Below, in pieces: positions 1 to 9,872 of a stretch of 64,000 nt of DNA. Position 1 is the first letter of the stretch, and each line of letters opens with the position of its first letter. Both the position numbers and the translations under genes were made by a program. Source of the stretch: Daphnia carinata (lineage: Eukaryota; Arthropoda; Branchiopoda; Diplostraca; Daphniidae); NCBI RefSeq assembly GCF_022539665.2, contig NC_081335.1, positions 5,766,001 through 5,830,000 on the forward strand, given 5' to 3'. Below the pieces are notes generated by a model. That model had not been told where the DNA came from. It did no database searches and saw only the letters and a list, made by a program, of their open reading frames with translations.

Positions 1-278
1 CCTTGAGTCGCGATCCAGTACAAAAGTTTCTTAACGTTCAACATTCTCACGTTTTTGGTTTTAGCAGACAAGCTTTTAGAAAAGTCTTTGTCAAAGGCCT
101 GAAAAGGATTCTCAAATCGGTGTGTTATTGTATACGGCATATTTGGGTCGACCAATCTGTAATGGTTGAGAATTTCATAGAAGTATCTGATGGTTGGTTC
201 ATCCACTCCTTGCGTTCTGTTCCTGGATTTCATGCACTGAAAACACCGGGTAGACCGGGTACCGCAGGGGTGACCTGA
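1..278. other. No recognised gene at the left edge
   Basis: I see no convincing homology on either strand. An open frame crosses the segment on the plus strand, but its translation resembles nothing else in the window. It may be leader or N-terminal gag sequence of the decayed gypsy relic that starts just downstream; the matching 5' LTR, if it exists, would lie outside the window. Confidence 0.3.
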
Positions 279-599
279 GTGCCTCCAACGACCAGTCGTG
301 AAGTAATACCTTGCCAACCGGTCAGAAACCTTGCGCTCAGAAACCAATTTGTGCGGTGTCATTCAAGTATATGCTGTCATTATCAAACAGCGCTCCAACC
401 ATTGACGCGTATCTTCATCCGAACTACCCCGAAAGGTTGTCAGTTTAAAAACATTTTCCCACAGCTGCTACTAGCTTGTCTTCACGGCACCAACATCGTA
501 AACTCACTTCTTGAAAACCCGTCCAAAACTTGTTTGCTCTCGTACATGGTTTTGAGTTTTTTCAAGAAGAAGAATACACCTAGTGAATAACCAGTTCAC

Positions 600-1162
600 A
601 TGAGTATTCATCAACTATGCCACGAACTCAAAAGCAACCAGGCCGGATATTCCAAACCCAGGAGTGCCAGTGACCGTTCTTGACACTGGCAATCAAAAGC
701 CTCAAGGTCAGTGAGATAGATTTATAGTTGAACGGTCCGAAAACCTGGGATCAACTCTTCTGGTTGCCGCAAGATATCATATTGAAGCATATTTATCAAG
801 ACAGACAGCGGGTGCCAGTAGATTTGAAAAAAAAAACGACGATGTTTCTGAAATACTTGACAGCAATTCTGGAAACGAAAGCCAGTCGGCGGATCAAGAA
901 GACCACGAAGAAAACGGAGAAACAGATGACAGTGCTAGCGTCAATTTTCACGACGTATGAGAGGCAGTTTAGGTCTTTTCTGCTGGGATTGACTTACAGC
1001 ATCGCCAAATTGCAGAAACTCACGACACCAAAGAACAAGGAACTCTTCAATTTTATTCCCAGGCAGAACATCATCGACAGAGACGTGGACGGAAAATATT
1101 ATCGTCTCATTTTCGAGGTATCAGAGCTATCATCCCACCTGCAGGACATTTTACTGGGATAA
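600..1162 (+). pseudogene. R relic of the gag N-terminal (matrix-like) domain
   Basis: The ATG at 600 begins a frame matching the start of the internal gag-frame reading in B (53795 downward): residues aligned to H-x-L-x-H-E and then a serine-asparagine pair are kept. From 728 the frame resumes with the conserved PKxWDQL block, a lysine-rich stretch, a TTYxRQF block and a FNFIPR block that match both A and B. A frameshift lies near 720. The match is at protein level in three diverged copies, which is evidence that this frame was translated. No enzymatic motif is present; a structural Gag domain is inferred. Confidence 0.65.
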
Positions 1163-1890
1163 CAGCAAACATTTCTTATGGACACCTTTAGCCTTGCTAA
1201 TTTTCCACACAACGTTTTGGTTCAACAACATGAGACATCTGCATTTTATGCAGGAAAATGTGTTCCAACGTATATGCTACACAGACACAGATTTGATTCG
1301 ATAAGAATGATTACAAGAATTGATGAAATGTGAAAAGGAGCCCTCACGAATAGTTACCACCATGATGTCGAGGAAAAGAGAAAAGAGAAAAATGAAGCAG
1401 TCAATTAAGAGACTGTGGAGTATGTGATGTGTAACTACTAAACAACAACCATAAGAGAATAACCGAACAAAGTACAAAGAGGGAGGATCTCTGCAACTGT
1501 TCCATATCGATCATTCCTTTACGACTAACTGACGAATCAAGGAATGTCTTCTAACAGCGTGTGTTTGTGTGAAAATTTGACAATCCCGTTGCCGTACCTT
1601 CGGAAACCGACGACGATAACCGATTTAGATCACTGGCCGTCTTAAAAATTATCGCATTGGACCAAATGGAACAATTTCCGGGATGTGGAAAACTCGTGTC
1701 ATGTAGCTAGAGAAGAAAATCAAGCAAACCGTCATCCAAACCGTTAGAAAACTGAACCAGTTGCTAGCGTTCATTCAAACGAGCCAAACAAAACAGCTAA
1801 CCACCTCATTGCAATTAGTATCGCCGCTATAAAAAAACAGGTGACTCCAGAGACGAACGAGGTTCAGAAACCGTCAACCCAATCAATCAA

Positions 1891-2620
1891 TTGAAACCTT
1901 GGATAATTTCGAACAATTCAGAGTCGCATTTCAGAACTTACTCAGAATCAAGACAAAGGAGCCCAAAAATCTCCCTTGTTTATCGAACCAGAAACATAGC
2001 TTACTGTCGTTCTCCCGCCAGAGTAGCCATGGTAAATGACTTATATGATTTCCAAAACAGCCAACACACTTTTTCCTCGTTTAAAATAATTCCCGTCTTT
2101 ATCTGGAAGCCCAGTTTCTCGCTTCGATTCTTGCCTCGAATCTTTTGAAAGAGTAGTAGATGAGTCAGATGGTCAGAAAGAAGACTATTCAGATGCTGCG
2201 TGCAAAAAAAGCTATTTCCATTATCCAAACTAGCTATTTGAATTAACACCCACATAACTAAGCGTCTATTAGAGAATCTTTACTTGGTCACTTTCATGGA
2301 AATGAAAATGCTGATTTATATAATTAGAAATTTAATAAAGCTAAACGTAAACCAGAAGAAAAAACTATAGATTATGCTCATCGTTTGAAGGAAATATTTT
2401 AAAGGGCATATCCGTAGGCTATACAGAAAAGCCTTTTTCGGTTATTCTTCTCCAAAAATTTATTCAGCGCCAGATTCGAAATTGCAAGCTAGAGTAGGAT
2501 ATAAAGAATTTAAAAATTTCAGCGAACTTGTTGCATTGCCATGTGTTTGTGACGTTTTTCTAGGAGCTCTAGACACCTACCATGAAAACATGAGCTAAGA
2601 AAGAACACTACTCAGTTAGT
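1891..2620 (+). pseudogene. R relic of gag capsid region
   Basis: Near 2030 the translation matches the VNDLxDFQNxQHTFS block at the start of the capsid domain in A and B. Later pieces match the HFHGNENAD block near 2290 and the RLKEIF and YKEFK blocks near 2380-2520. Stops and shifts break every piece. The sequence ends before a recognisable zinc knuckle. Confidence 0.65.
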
Positions 2621-2639
2621 TTTGCATAATATTTGAATA

Positions 2640-3440
2640 ATAAAAAATCATTATGCTTGGCCAACGATGAGGGGTCATATTAAAGAATATTACCAAGCTT
2701 GTGAGGTGTGATTAGTCTATAATTCATCCAAGTATAGAGCACTATTGCATCCCTATGAAACTGCTAAAGCCCCATTTTAGGTTATTCAAATACACTTTTT
2801 GAGTTCTTATTACGCTAGTTTCACCTAACGTAAATAGTTAAATAGTTCGATGGGTAGAAGCTATTACATTAAATGATGAGACAGTGCAAACGATAGCAGA
2901 ATGTTTACATATAGTTAGACATAGTATGTCTAAAGCTATAATTTCCGATCATGAAACCGGTTTCTGTTGAAATTATCTCGTTAGTTTTGTAAGAAATTAG
3001 AAATTATTAAAAGACTAACAACTCCTTATAATCCAGCAAGTAGTGGCGAGGTAGGAAAGTTCCATAGAACATTAACATCATTGTTGAGAAAAGAATTAAA
3101 AGATGTATAGCATGCAAATTGGGAAGGTAGGTTAGACAATGTTTTATTTGCTTATCGTAGCTCCCTTCACTCTTCGACACTTGACACCCCATTTTACTTA
3201 ATCAATGGAAAGATCCAAAAATTTCCATCAGCGAATTTTTTATGCTTTCGCCAGAACACTTACACCCTAAACTGGCTATGTCGGTACTTTGACCAAACGG
3301 TTACGCTATAGTTTTCAGCGAGTCCGTTAAGAAAGTGAAAGAGCACGGAGTCGCCAGCCAGAGCATCACAATAAACGCGCTAAAGAAAAACAATACGTTA
3401 TAGGTGATAGAGTGTTATAAGATATTCCTATAGATGTAAT
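2640..3440 (+). pseudogene. R relic of integrase
   Basis: The translation shows the end of the zinc-binding domain (near 2680-2720, EYYQACEV), then YRALLHPYE, and later the catalytic-core blocks corresponding to SDRGTNF (near 2945) and PASNGE (near 3035-3055), as in A and B. The C-terminal blocks HSSTLDTPFYL (near 3170-3200) and FQRVRxES (near 3315-3340) follow. Many stops occur. The integrase C-terminal piece resumes near 3590 after a short foreign insert. Confidence 0.7.
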
Positions 3441-3590
3441 GACGTCGCAGCAACGTCTATCCCTTCTTGTTTGCCCTACAGTGCCCTCTCCAGATTGCAG
3501 GGTAGTTCACCCCAATACATCATGCTGAGTAGTAGTGTGCGCGTCTCAACACTGAAGTAAATACAAAGATTTGGTTAATCCAGATCGACT
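3441..3590. other. Short insert of about 150 bp inside the R integrase C-terminal region
   Basis: The integrase C-terminal reading (GDRVL then DI) stops near 3440 and resumes near 3590 (RVDKEGD). The intervening 150 bp has no counterpart in A or B. I saw no clear terminal inverted repeat or target duplication, so its class is unknown; it could be a small non-autonomous element or filler. Confidence 0.4.
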
Positions 3591-3886
3591 AAAAGTCGTA
3601 AGAATAGATAAAGAAGGAGATAATAGGAAATTCACCTCGAAATATAAGGGATCAGTCTTATCCGTAGAGTGAGGATCAATTTGCTCCCACAGATATATGC
3701 GACGATCAGCGCCACCAAACACCAATTCCCGAAACCGACCGGATACACAACAATTATGAATCTGGAACTCAGCAGATGGAGTCATACCATCAAATGGTTT
3801 GTTAGCAGAATCAATTCCAAAAATGCTACCGGACTCCCAACAAGAAATCAGAGAAAACCAATTCCATGCAGATACGTAATCTAGTA
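3591..3886 (+). pseudogene. R relic of the pol C-terminal end
   Basis: A KFTSKYKG block near 3630-3650 matches the integrase C-terminal fold of A and B. The reading near 3830-3880 ends in an RNQRKPI block like the basic end of pol in A (RNRRKPIRY) and B (RNRRLPMRY). The middle is too decayed to follow. The shared basic tail identifies the end of the pol polyprotein in this lineage. Confidence 0.55.
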
Positions 3887-4187
3887 ACGCAAAGATAAGA
3901 ACTATTCTCGTCCCAATATTAGCCACGCCTTCTATATAAAAGCAATACAAACTCAAATAAAATTTACATCATTCGTGCTCATTGGGCTAACATCCACGCA
4001 AAGACCCTTACCGACAAATAGTGGACAAATGGGCAGGTAGTGACACCTAAACAAACGGGGTTACGACGCGGATGGTCGTTATTCACGAACTCGTCTACAA
4101 TCAACCCTATGTGGAAAAAATCCAAGCGGCCTGCCAGACACCACTGTCCTTAGAATCCGAAAACGAGGACTCGTGGGTCCTGGAAAG

Positions 4188-4293
4188 ACCTTGAAAATTG
4201 GAGCGGCTTAGTACACATTAAAACTGGCACTGGATTTGAATCCAGCGAAACGGCATCCGCCCCTCTACCACTGGTCACCAAAGTAGTGGGACA
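4188..4293 (+). pseudogene. R relic of accessory gene X
   Basis: One frame reads LKLALDLNP followed by AKRHPPLYHW, directly comparable to the shared motif of X and Y in A and B (LKxILDLDP then xxRxPP). One stop codon lies just before it where the conserved Trp-Ala segment should be. Its place after the pol tail is the place of X in A and B. It is a fifth, older copy of the motif. Confidence 0.6.
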
Positions 4294-4320
4294 TAGCTCG
4301 AAAACGTGCGAGACGGAACC

Positions 4321-5270
4321 AGGAGTAGCAGCAATAAGGCCAACAGCAAAACAAAAGAACGAGAAACTTCAAACTGCTTCCTATATCTTAATATTTTTTT
4401 GATTATTTATTTATTTTCCGTAGAATTTAGAATCTTCATCACATTCAGCTGTTAGATGGAATAAACACACTAGGTTGGCACATTCACAGTTTAATTAATT
4501 CGTTCCCATAAAGGTGTTTCAACTGTGAAGGGCTTCCGTGCGGGTACAAAATCGTCATTTAAAAAATTGGGTGCCCTGGTTTCCCCAAACAACTGAATCG
4601 CACCGGTTAGAACAATAAAGACACATCGTAAAATAAAACAGGCATTGGAGTAACAGGGTGTTTTTCAATACTCCGTTCCCTAAGCGAACTTTCGATAAAC
4701 TTTTTAAGAGGTCCATGAATATTAAAACATACAGAAGGAAATATGGAGGTAAAAGTAAACCGAACAAAATAAAATTAAGTAAACGGCCATTGTACCACTA
4801 GATGGTGGCAAGAATATGCCCTATACCTCATTCCCCAACCGGAATGTAAGAAGAAAATTTATGTTACATAAAGAATCAAAGTTTTCCTGTCTTTTGCAGA
4901 TAAACTCCACGTTTTATTCCCATTTCCGCTCCCTCACACAAATTTTTTTATTCGTATACATCCCACATTTCGTAGCTCCGTCCTTGATTTTTCTCCAACT
5001 CCAACACGCTAAGTTTTTCCCTTTTTCCTTCGTTTCCCTTTTGAGTTAAACAGCCACGGAAAGCAAAAAAATATTCTCGTTACTGTCTTACTTAAGGGCA
5101 AGTAACAGGCGCGATTCCCAACCTCCCACGTCGTCAGCCGAAAAAATACTCTTTGTCTCAATTCAAGAGCGTTAGCTCCGCTCACTCGCTCGAATTTTAC
5201 AATTCTTTTGCTCAACATTTTTTAAAATATTTATTTCTGACATATTTCATGGCCGCTAATAAGTAGATGG
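4321..5270. other. No recognised gene, AT-rich
   Basis: This stretch of about 950 bases shows only short random-looking open frames on both strands and T-rich tracts near 4390 and 4940-5040. I found no LTR ends, no transposase motif and no match to the rest of the window. Confidence 0.4.
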
Positions 5271-5345
5271 TCTACGCAGTGCTGAGAATTGAAACTCAGA
5301 CCTATGACATGCCAATCAAGCGCTCTACCGTTGCGTCATAAGCAA
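5271..5345 (-). pseudogene. tRNA-like sequence (degraded tRNA or SINE head)
   Basis: Read on the minus strand there is a D-arm-like GGTAGAGC segment, a T-stem CTGAG pairing with CTCAG around a loop containing TTCAA, and a plausible 7-nt loop containing GGC. The anticodon stem and acceptor stem pair poorly, so this is not a functional tRNA. A tRNA pseudogene or the head of a tRNA-derived SINE fits. Confidence 0.35.
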
Positions 5346-5522
5346 CTCATTTGTTACCTGTGATTTTCCTCTTTCCAATGATACTAATTACTACCAAAAA
5401 CAATCTGTCCTTTTGTTAAAGAAAACAGTTATTTTCTAGAGCCTTATATATTTTTCTCTCCGTTTGACACAGTGCGTAACATTTGTGTGGTATTTACCAG
5501 GTAGATATGCAAGGCATAGCAG

Positions 5523-5738
5523 GCAAAACACAAAGTTTCGCACTGGATTCGGACCATTGTTGTTGTAAAAGGTGGGAAGGTGGAGATCCCGGACCTTTTT
5601 CAAAACGGCTTGGCATTAGTGGAAATTGCAGCCAAAGTGGTGGCAATCCACAAAGTGCCTGCGGACAGCCGTAAATATAGCACGTTCGAAATCGGTCACG
5701 ATCCGCTGGACTCTAGGAAGGGGGATAATATCCTATAA
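5523..5738 (+). CDS. C-terminal exon-like segment of unknown gene alpha
   Basis: A 72-codon frame starts after a possible splice acceptor (tagcag ending at 5522) and ends at TAA 5736-5738. It encodes a segment rich in Val and Lys with a VVVKGGKVEIPDLF block and a KGDNIL terminus. The inverted copy near 62390-62600 has the same frame broken by two stops, so this copy is the better preserved. I do not recognise the family and the upstream exons were not traced. Confidence 0.35.
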   Translation, partial: AKHKVSHWIRTIVVVKGGKVEIPDLFQNGLALVEIAAKVVAIHKVPADSRKYSTFEIGHDPLDSRKGDNIL

Positions 5739-6039
5739 CAATATAGAACTATTTTTTTTTACATAACAAATTATCTGTAGATGAGATAGTATCTATACCT
5801 TGATCTTCTCGAAGACAACGCTATAGTCGGCTGCTCTTCTCTTGGTCATGCAATATTACAGTACGGGTACTTTTTTCATTTCATTTTTGTTGTTCTTGAT
5901 GAACCCATTAAACGCGAAGAGCTATACAGAGATAAATAGGCCATAGTTAACTTTGATTACATTGTCAAGATAATTAAACGCACCTGGTTGGAGGGTTCAT
6001 GAACAAAATAGAATGTTGCGTCCATAAACCATGTTTTAC

Positions 6040-6240
6040 TGTTCCAGTTGGCGCTTCACGACAGGGGTGAAGAACTGAAGGGGTCGGGCACGGTTTTGGG
6101 CCGTTCCAGCGAAGGTGGCGCCCTGATACCAGTCGGGTGGAAAAAATTCTTCACTACAGGAAAGAAAGAGTCATCTTTCCTGGGATTGGCGGGCATAACC
6201 TTCGCCCTTTTGTACCTGGAATGTAAACCTTAATTATTAA
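6040..6240 (-). pseudogene. Piece of unknown gene beta, left copy
   Basis: The minus frame contains AKVMPANPRKD followed by SFF, matching AKVMTANPRKD and PFF in the right-arm copy (61941-62063). The exon that precedes it in the right arm is absent here, so this copy is deleted internally. Function unknown. Confidence 0.35.
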
Positions 6241-6684
6241 CCATAATCCTGATATAATTTTTTATTTAAGGTATCGTAAACGACGAGTGGCCAAATCAGC
6301 AATTCAATGCTTGGTGGGTGATTGTGGGTGTTCTTTTAATCGCGGGGAACGAGGGTGAAGTCAGAATTATCGTAATTCAGTAAACAGTCCAAAAGAGGGG
6401 TTTTCTTTTGTTTCAAGATAGTTTTACATGGGTTTCCAGAAGGTCGGGAGGTACAGCGCCATGTATATGTGCTCTTACTAATCGCTTTTTTGCTGAAGCA
6501 AAATCCTATAGAAAGAAAGGAAACCCTCTTTTAGTCTTTTTCAATTGGCACTTATATTCGATTTATTAACCCATCAGTAAGCTTATGGAGTCCATTGTTC
6601 GTTCCCCCCTAATGAACCTTGTAGGATGGCTCCGTCGGTTCCTCATGCGATGATTACTACCAAAAACATTTAGTTAATAAAATA

Positions 6685-6936
6685 CTAAAGCAAGTTGCGA
6701 TAAAGAAGAAATATATACCTCCATTGTCGATTAGTTGGGTTCGGCAAATGTTTCGTCTCTTCTTCCCTCGCTTTCATATGATCTCCTCGGGCTTGCAGCT
6801 TAAGGAGACAGGTCTGGTAGGATGTTGCAGATCGATTGAGGCTGAGGTTGGGCCCTGCGTCTTCATCGTGGTGGTGGGACTGGAGGAGTTGACCTAAGAA
6901 GAGGAGACAGCATAAAACGAACAGGAGACACAACAA
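6685..6936 (-). pseudogene. N-terminal piece of unknown gene beta, left copy
   Basis: The frame encodes a hydrophobic start (LCLLFVLCCLLFLG), then SHHHDEDAGP and a charged segment ending KHLPNP. The right-arm copy (61017-61220) encodes the same order with conserved HHHDE and EEEKKHLPNP. The sequence after NRQWR looks like a splice donor (GGAG followed by gtata). The opposite strand is also open in both arms with an acidic EEE-rich frame, so which strand is coding is uncertain. Confidence 0.35.
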
Positions 6937-7737
6937 GACTCACCAAGGGTGACATTGTCAACGGAGAAAGAGGGGGGGAGGGGTTGGAGAAGACGGAGCT
7001 GCTGGACGACGCGGAGAATGAGTTTGAGGAGATGTGAGAGGAGTTGAGCGCTATCGTGGTGATGAGGGACGACGTGGAGAAGCTGGAACTAGCGGCTTTT
7101 TCTTGCCTGCGTGTGAAGGGTCGAAAATGCTCCTGGGTTTCAGCAATCTTTTAGGACGCCCTCTTTCAGAGCCAGCAACAGCAACAACAGCTACATCGCC
7201 ATTGGATCACCCAGCTACTGCACCATCAACATCCGCTACATCTTCGGTGGTACCTTGGACTACACTACCACCAGAACTTATGGCGCACCGATAAAAGTTG
7301 CTGAACTCCTTCCATGAAGACGAAACACCTTAATGGAAGTTAACACCACAACAAAGACGATGGACAGGAACATGGCACATAAGGCAAACGCAGAATTGCT
7401 TCCGGCCGATAAAACTGGATTTGCATCCCGAACATTGACAGAGGGCTGAAGACATGGTAATGGTAAGTGGTAGAGCAAAGTCTAAGGCGAACTATTAAAG
7501 TTGTATTGTATTATAGTATCCATGTATATAGTCTGTCAGACTTGCGGAACGTAAAAAGGGAGGAGCTAAACGTTATTACAGCTCTCGGCAAAAAAAAAAA
7601 TAGAAAGAAGCACGCCTTACTGTTGCGGTGAGAGAAGATTACTGGAGTTACGTAAAGCTTTTTTTCCATTCGCCGCAGGCAATTGTTATCAGCTTCCCGG
7701 ATACAAGGTCATTTGTATCAATCATTAAATGTGGTGC

Positions 7738-7952
7738 AGCCTTAAGCCTTAAGCTGCTTAATCCAAAGATCTCTGACCTTCCTAAATTTTTTCTTTCGAT
7801 TCGCCACCGACAGCCATCTTCAACCTCTTCGTCTTAAGCACCCATAAGTCTTAATCTGCTAAAGCCGATGATATCCTACTCCTGCAAATCCCTTCTCTCT
7901 ATTCGCCGCCGGCAACCATCTTCAACTTTCTCGGCTTTAGCACCCATAAATT
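7738..7952 (+). repeat. Local tandem duplication of about 105 bp
   Basis: The block ending in CAGCCATCTTCAACCTC and AGCACCCATAA near 7850 is repeated, diverged, by a block ending CAACCATCTTCAACTTTC and AGCACCCATAA near 7950. The right arm (60663-60770) appears to hold only one unit, so the duplication arose in the left copy. Confidence 0.5.
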
Positions 7953-8040
7953 TTCATAAATTTTATTTCAATGTCATTACAAATATTAACTTAATCCTTT
8001 GGCGAAATATGTCACTTGATGAGTAATGCTATGTCATGCT

Positions 8041-8775
8041 AGGCCACTAAGACCACTTATACCTGCCTTCCACTTACCATTATCTACTTTTATTTTCTGT
8101 TTTTGAGCTGTATCTCTTTCTTAGTATATCCCATCTCCCTTTTGTATTATTATAACCTAGCCTAGAAAATCCATTCATTCGTTGTGAGTAAAGCGAATCG
8201 CAAATTCTTACTTATTTTTTTATTAATATGGATAAAGTCTTTCACCCAAAGGGGGGGGGGGTGCTTTTCAGAACCATAGCAAGATTTTATTCATTGCTTC
8301 AAAAGTTTAATGCATTTGGGAAAAATACTCGTAGTGATTTAGTTCTATCTCTTCTATGTTCTCCATGATTTTGATTATATTTGCCTTAAGTTTCGCAGTA
8401 CGGAATACTAGCCTCGCATCTCTTTGATCAATTTTTCGTTGGTTCTTGACTTCCTCAGTGATTTATTTACGACCATAGCATGTTTGTCGATGATATAATT
8501 ATGTCTTTTTGATTACAGGAAACAAGTTGTATTTCACTGTTCAGTTCATCTAAATCCTTCTGTGTTGAGACTCAAAAAAGCCATTTAAGGACTAATCTTC
8601 TACCATTGATGAAACTCTAATGGTTTCTTTGGTTTTCGTATTCCAGAACATAGAGCTTGGAGGTCGGCAACGAATTTTACTTTGCAGCCCCACATAAAAC
8701 AACTGACCTCAGAGAGACACCATACCAGTGCAAATCACTCGTTTTCTCTAATTGAGTAATTAATTTCCGATTTGG
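8041..8775. other. No recognised gene; spacer between the inverted-repeat arm and relic E
   Basis: No open frame of note is present. A run of ten G lies at 8251-8260. Part may be the 3' remainder of the decayed gypsy E, but I could not match RNase H or integrase motifs here. Confidence 0.35.
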
Positions 8776-9056
8776 TCAGTATATAGTTGGTGTATGGCAT
8801 GTATGCTCTGCTTCTTCTGCCGCTGGGTTAGTATCAACCCAGCTCGAACCAGGCAACTCTGTACTAAGCAGAGCCGTTCCAAATTTTGTAGAAAGAGCAG
8901 TGAAAAAATTGGCGCCACTTAAGTATATGAGGCACATAGTCCAACGAAGTCCAGCTAAAATAATGACAGTGGCTCGTTGAAAAGTGCTAAGGCCATTAGT
9001 TAGACCAAACGAGAGGGTGCGAAACTGGAACAATCGGTGTGCAGTGATGATGGCTG
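8776..9056 (-). pseudogene. Relic E reverse transcriptase, distal part
   Basis: The minus frame contains a block aligned to gypsy RT (FQFRTLSFGLTN, then STFQRA, then ILAGLRW) and ends where the YLDD motif should be, reading YLSG. It is a Ty3/gypsy RT unlike that of A and B but close in pattern to element C. The RT is continued, in the same frame across one GCTG, at 39828 and above, because element A is inserted here. Confidence 0.65.
9053..9056. repeat. Target-site duplication GCTG of element A (left)
   Basis: GCTG directly precedes the first base of the 9057 LTR and recurs at 39828-39831 directly after the 39827 end of the other LTR. A 4-bp duplication is normal for Ty3/gypsy integration. 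Confidence 0.8.
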
Positions 9057-9852
9057 TGTAAAGCATTCTTCTTGTGGAAAGAATGACTTTACCTCTTTAA
9101 GACAAGTAATAATAATAAAATTGAACTCGGGAGGCGTTACCACAATGCCGTATATATTTTATTCTAATAGGCCAAAAGGATAATGAAAGAATACACAGTT
9201 ACAGGGCGTAAAAGGGAAACAGAAATACAAAATGGAGTTATGCGAATTTTAGTCTTACCGTCACTGCCGTCGCGAAGATGAAATAAGGATGTCAAACGTT
9301 GTAAGAAAAGAATAGAGGCAACAGGGCTTGTCGGTCGCACAAGAAACGATGAGGAGCACTCACAATAGTTATAAAATAAGATATAGATTGAACTCACTGA
9401 GTTGGATGAATTGAACGGCACTTGTAGATAAGATAGCACTAGAATGAGAACTGGAACTAGAGAGAACGAGACAGAGCGAGAGAGAACTAACTTTTTGGGG
9501 ACAAAAGGGCATTCTTTTATAGATTTAACATGTTTGAGGGAAACATAGCATTTCCGACAGATGAGCTACGGATATAAGTTATTGAATATCTCACGCAGCA
9601 ACATTTAGTATTCACGGAAATGTATGGCGCGATGTCCTACGCATGAAGCTCATCCAATCAACAATAAGTAGGATGTAAAGTATAATATAAAAATAGAATT
9701 CAAGGAAATGCCAAGGACACTTGAATTCTTATATCCATAAGCTATACTTTTATGAAAACGGACAACAAACAAAATATATATTTTGAATATAAAGGAAACA
9801 AGCAAACAAGATAAAATATAATTAAAAGTTGTATTTTGATGACTTCTTTACA
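9057..9852 (-). repeat. Element A 3' LTR
   Basis: It is the same 796 bp as 39032-39827, with about fifteen substitutions counted by eye (near 98% identity). Termini are TG and CA. A polyadenylation-type AATAAA lies on the minus strand near 9155. The first 37 bp (plus coordinates) form an imperfect hairpin. Purines (CCGGGAGTGA on the minus strand) abut the inner edge and may be the polypurine tract. Confidence 0.9.
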
Positions 9853-9872
9853 TCACTCCCGGCGGTGCGAAA

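Larger units (their letters stand above)
279..4320 (+). mobile_element. Relic R: decayed Ty3/gypsy element related to A and B
   Basis: Scattered plus-strand fragments follow the order of elements A and B. They are a gag N-terminal tail (ending LSFFKKK near 580), the gag-frame domain, capsid and nucleocapsid traces, integrase, the pol C-terminal tail and an X-like motif. The reverse transcriptase and RNase H region is missing, because capsid-like sequence ends near 2600 and integrase begins near 2640. Many stops and indels show it is long dead. No LTR was recognised at either end, so the limits are those of the recognisable fragments. It is useful as a third, older sample of the lineage. Confidence 0.75.
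5480..8040 (+). repeat. Left arm of a long inverted repeat (partner 60575-62640)
   Basis: Read in reverse complement, 60575-62640 follows this segment from end to end with many substitutions and indels. Landmarks in common are the GGGGATAATATCCTATAAC block (5720s versus 62396-62414), the HHHDE-coding block (6860s versus 61075s), and the STSS-coding block (7820s versus 60680s). Each arm holds pieces of two tail-to-tail genes of unknown function, described separately. Either this is one huge terminal or palindromic repeat interrupted by later insertions, or two copies of an unclassified element in opposite orientations. Confidence 0.65.

Noticed and set aside
1277..1477. Minus-strand frame in relic R
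   Set aside because: Opposite to gag fragments and without homology.
7034..7294. A plus-strand gene with Thr/Ser/Pro-rich protein
   Set aside because: Composition comes from short repeats; the right arm does not conserve the frame.
8251..8260. Run of ten G as a functional signal
   Set aside because: Simple homopolymer with no LTR edge or other structure beside it.
9164..9439. Gene inside the LTR of A (also at 39139-39579)
   Set aside because: Same reason: LTR sequence open by chance and repeated with the LTR.
9057..9852. A separate solo LTR
   Set aside because: Its flank GCTG matches the flank of the 39032-39827 LTR and an env of the same lineage abuts it, so it is the 3' LTR of element A.
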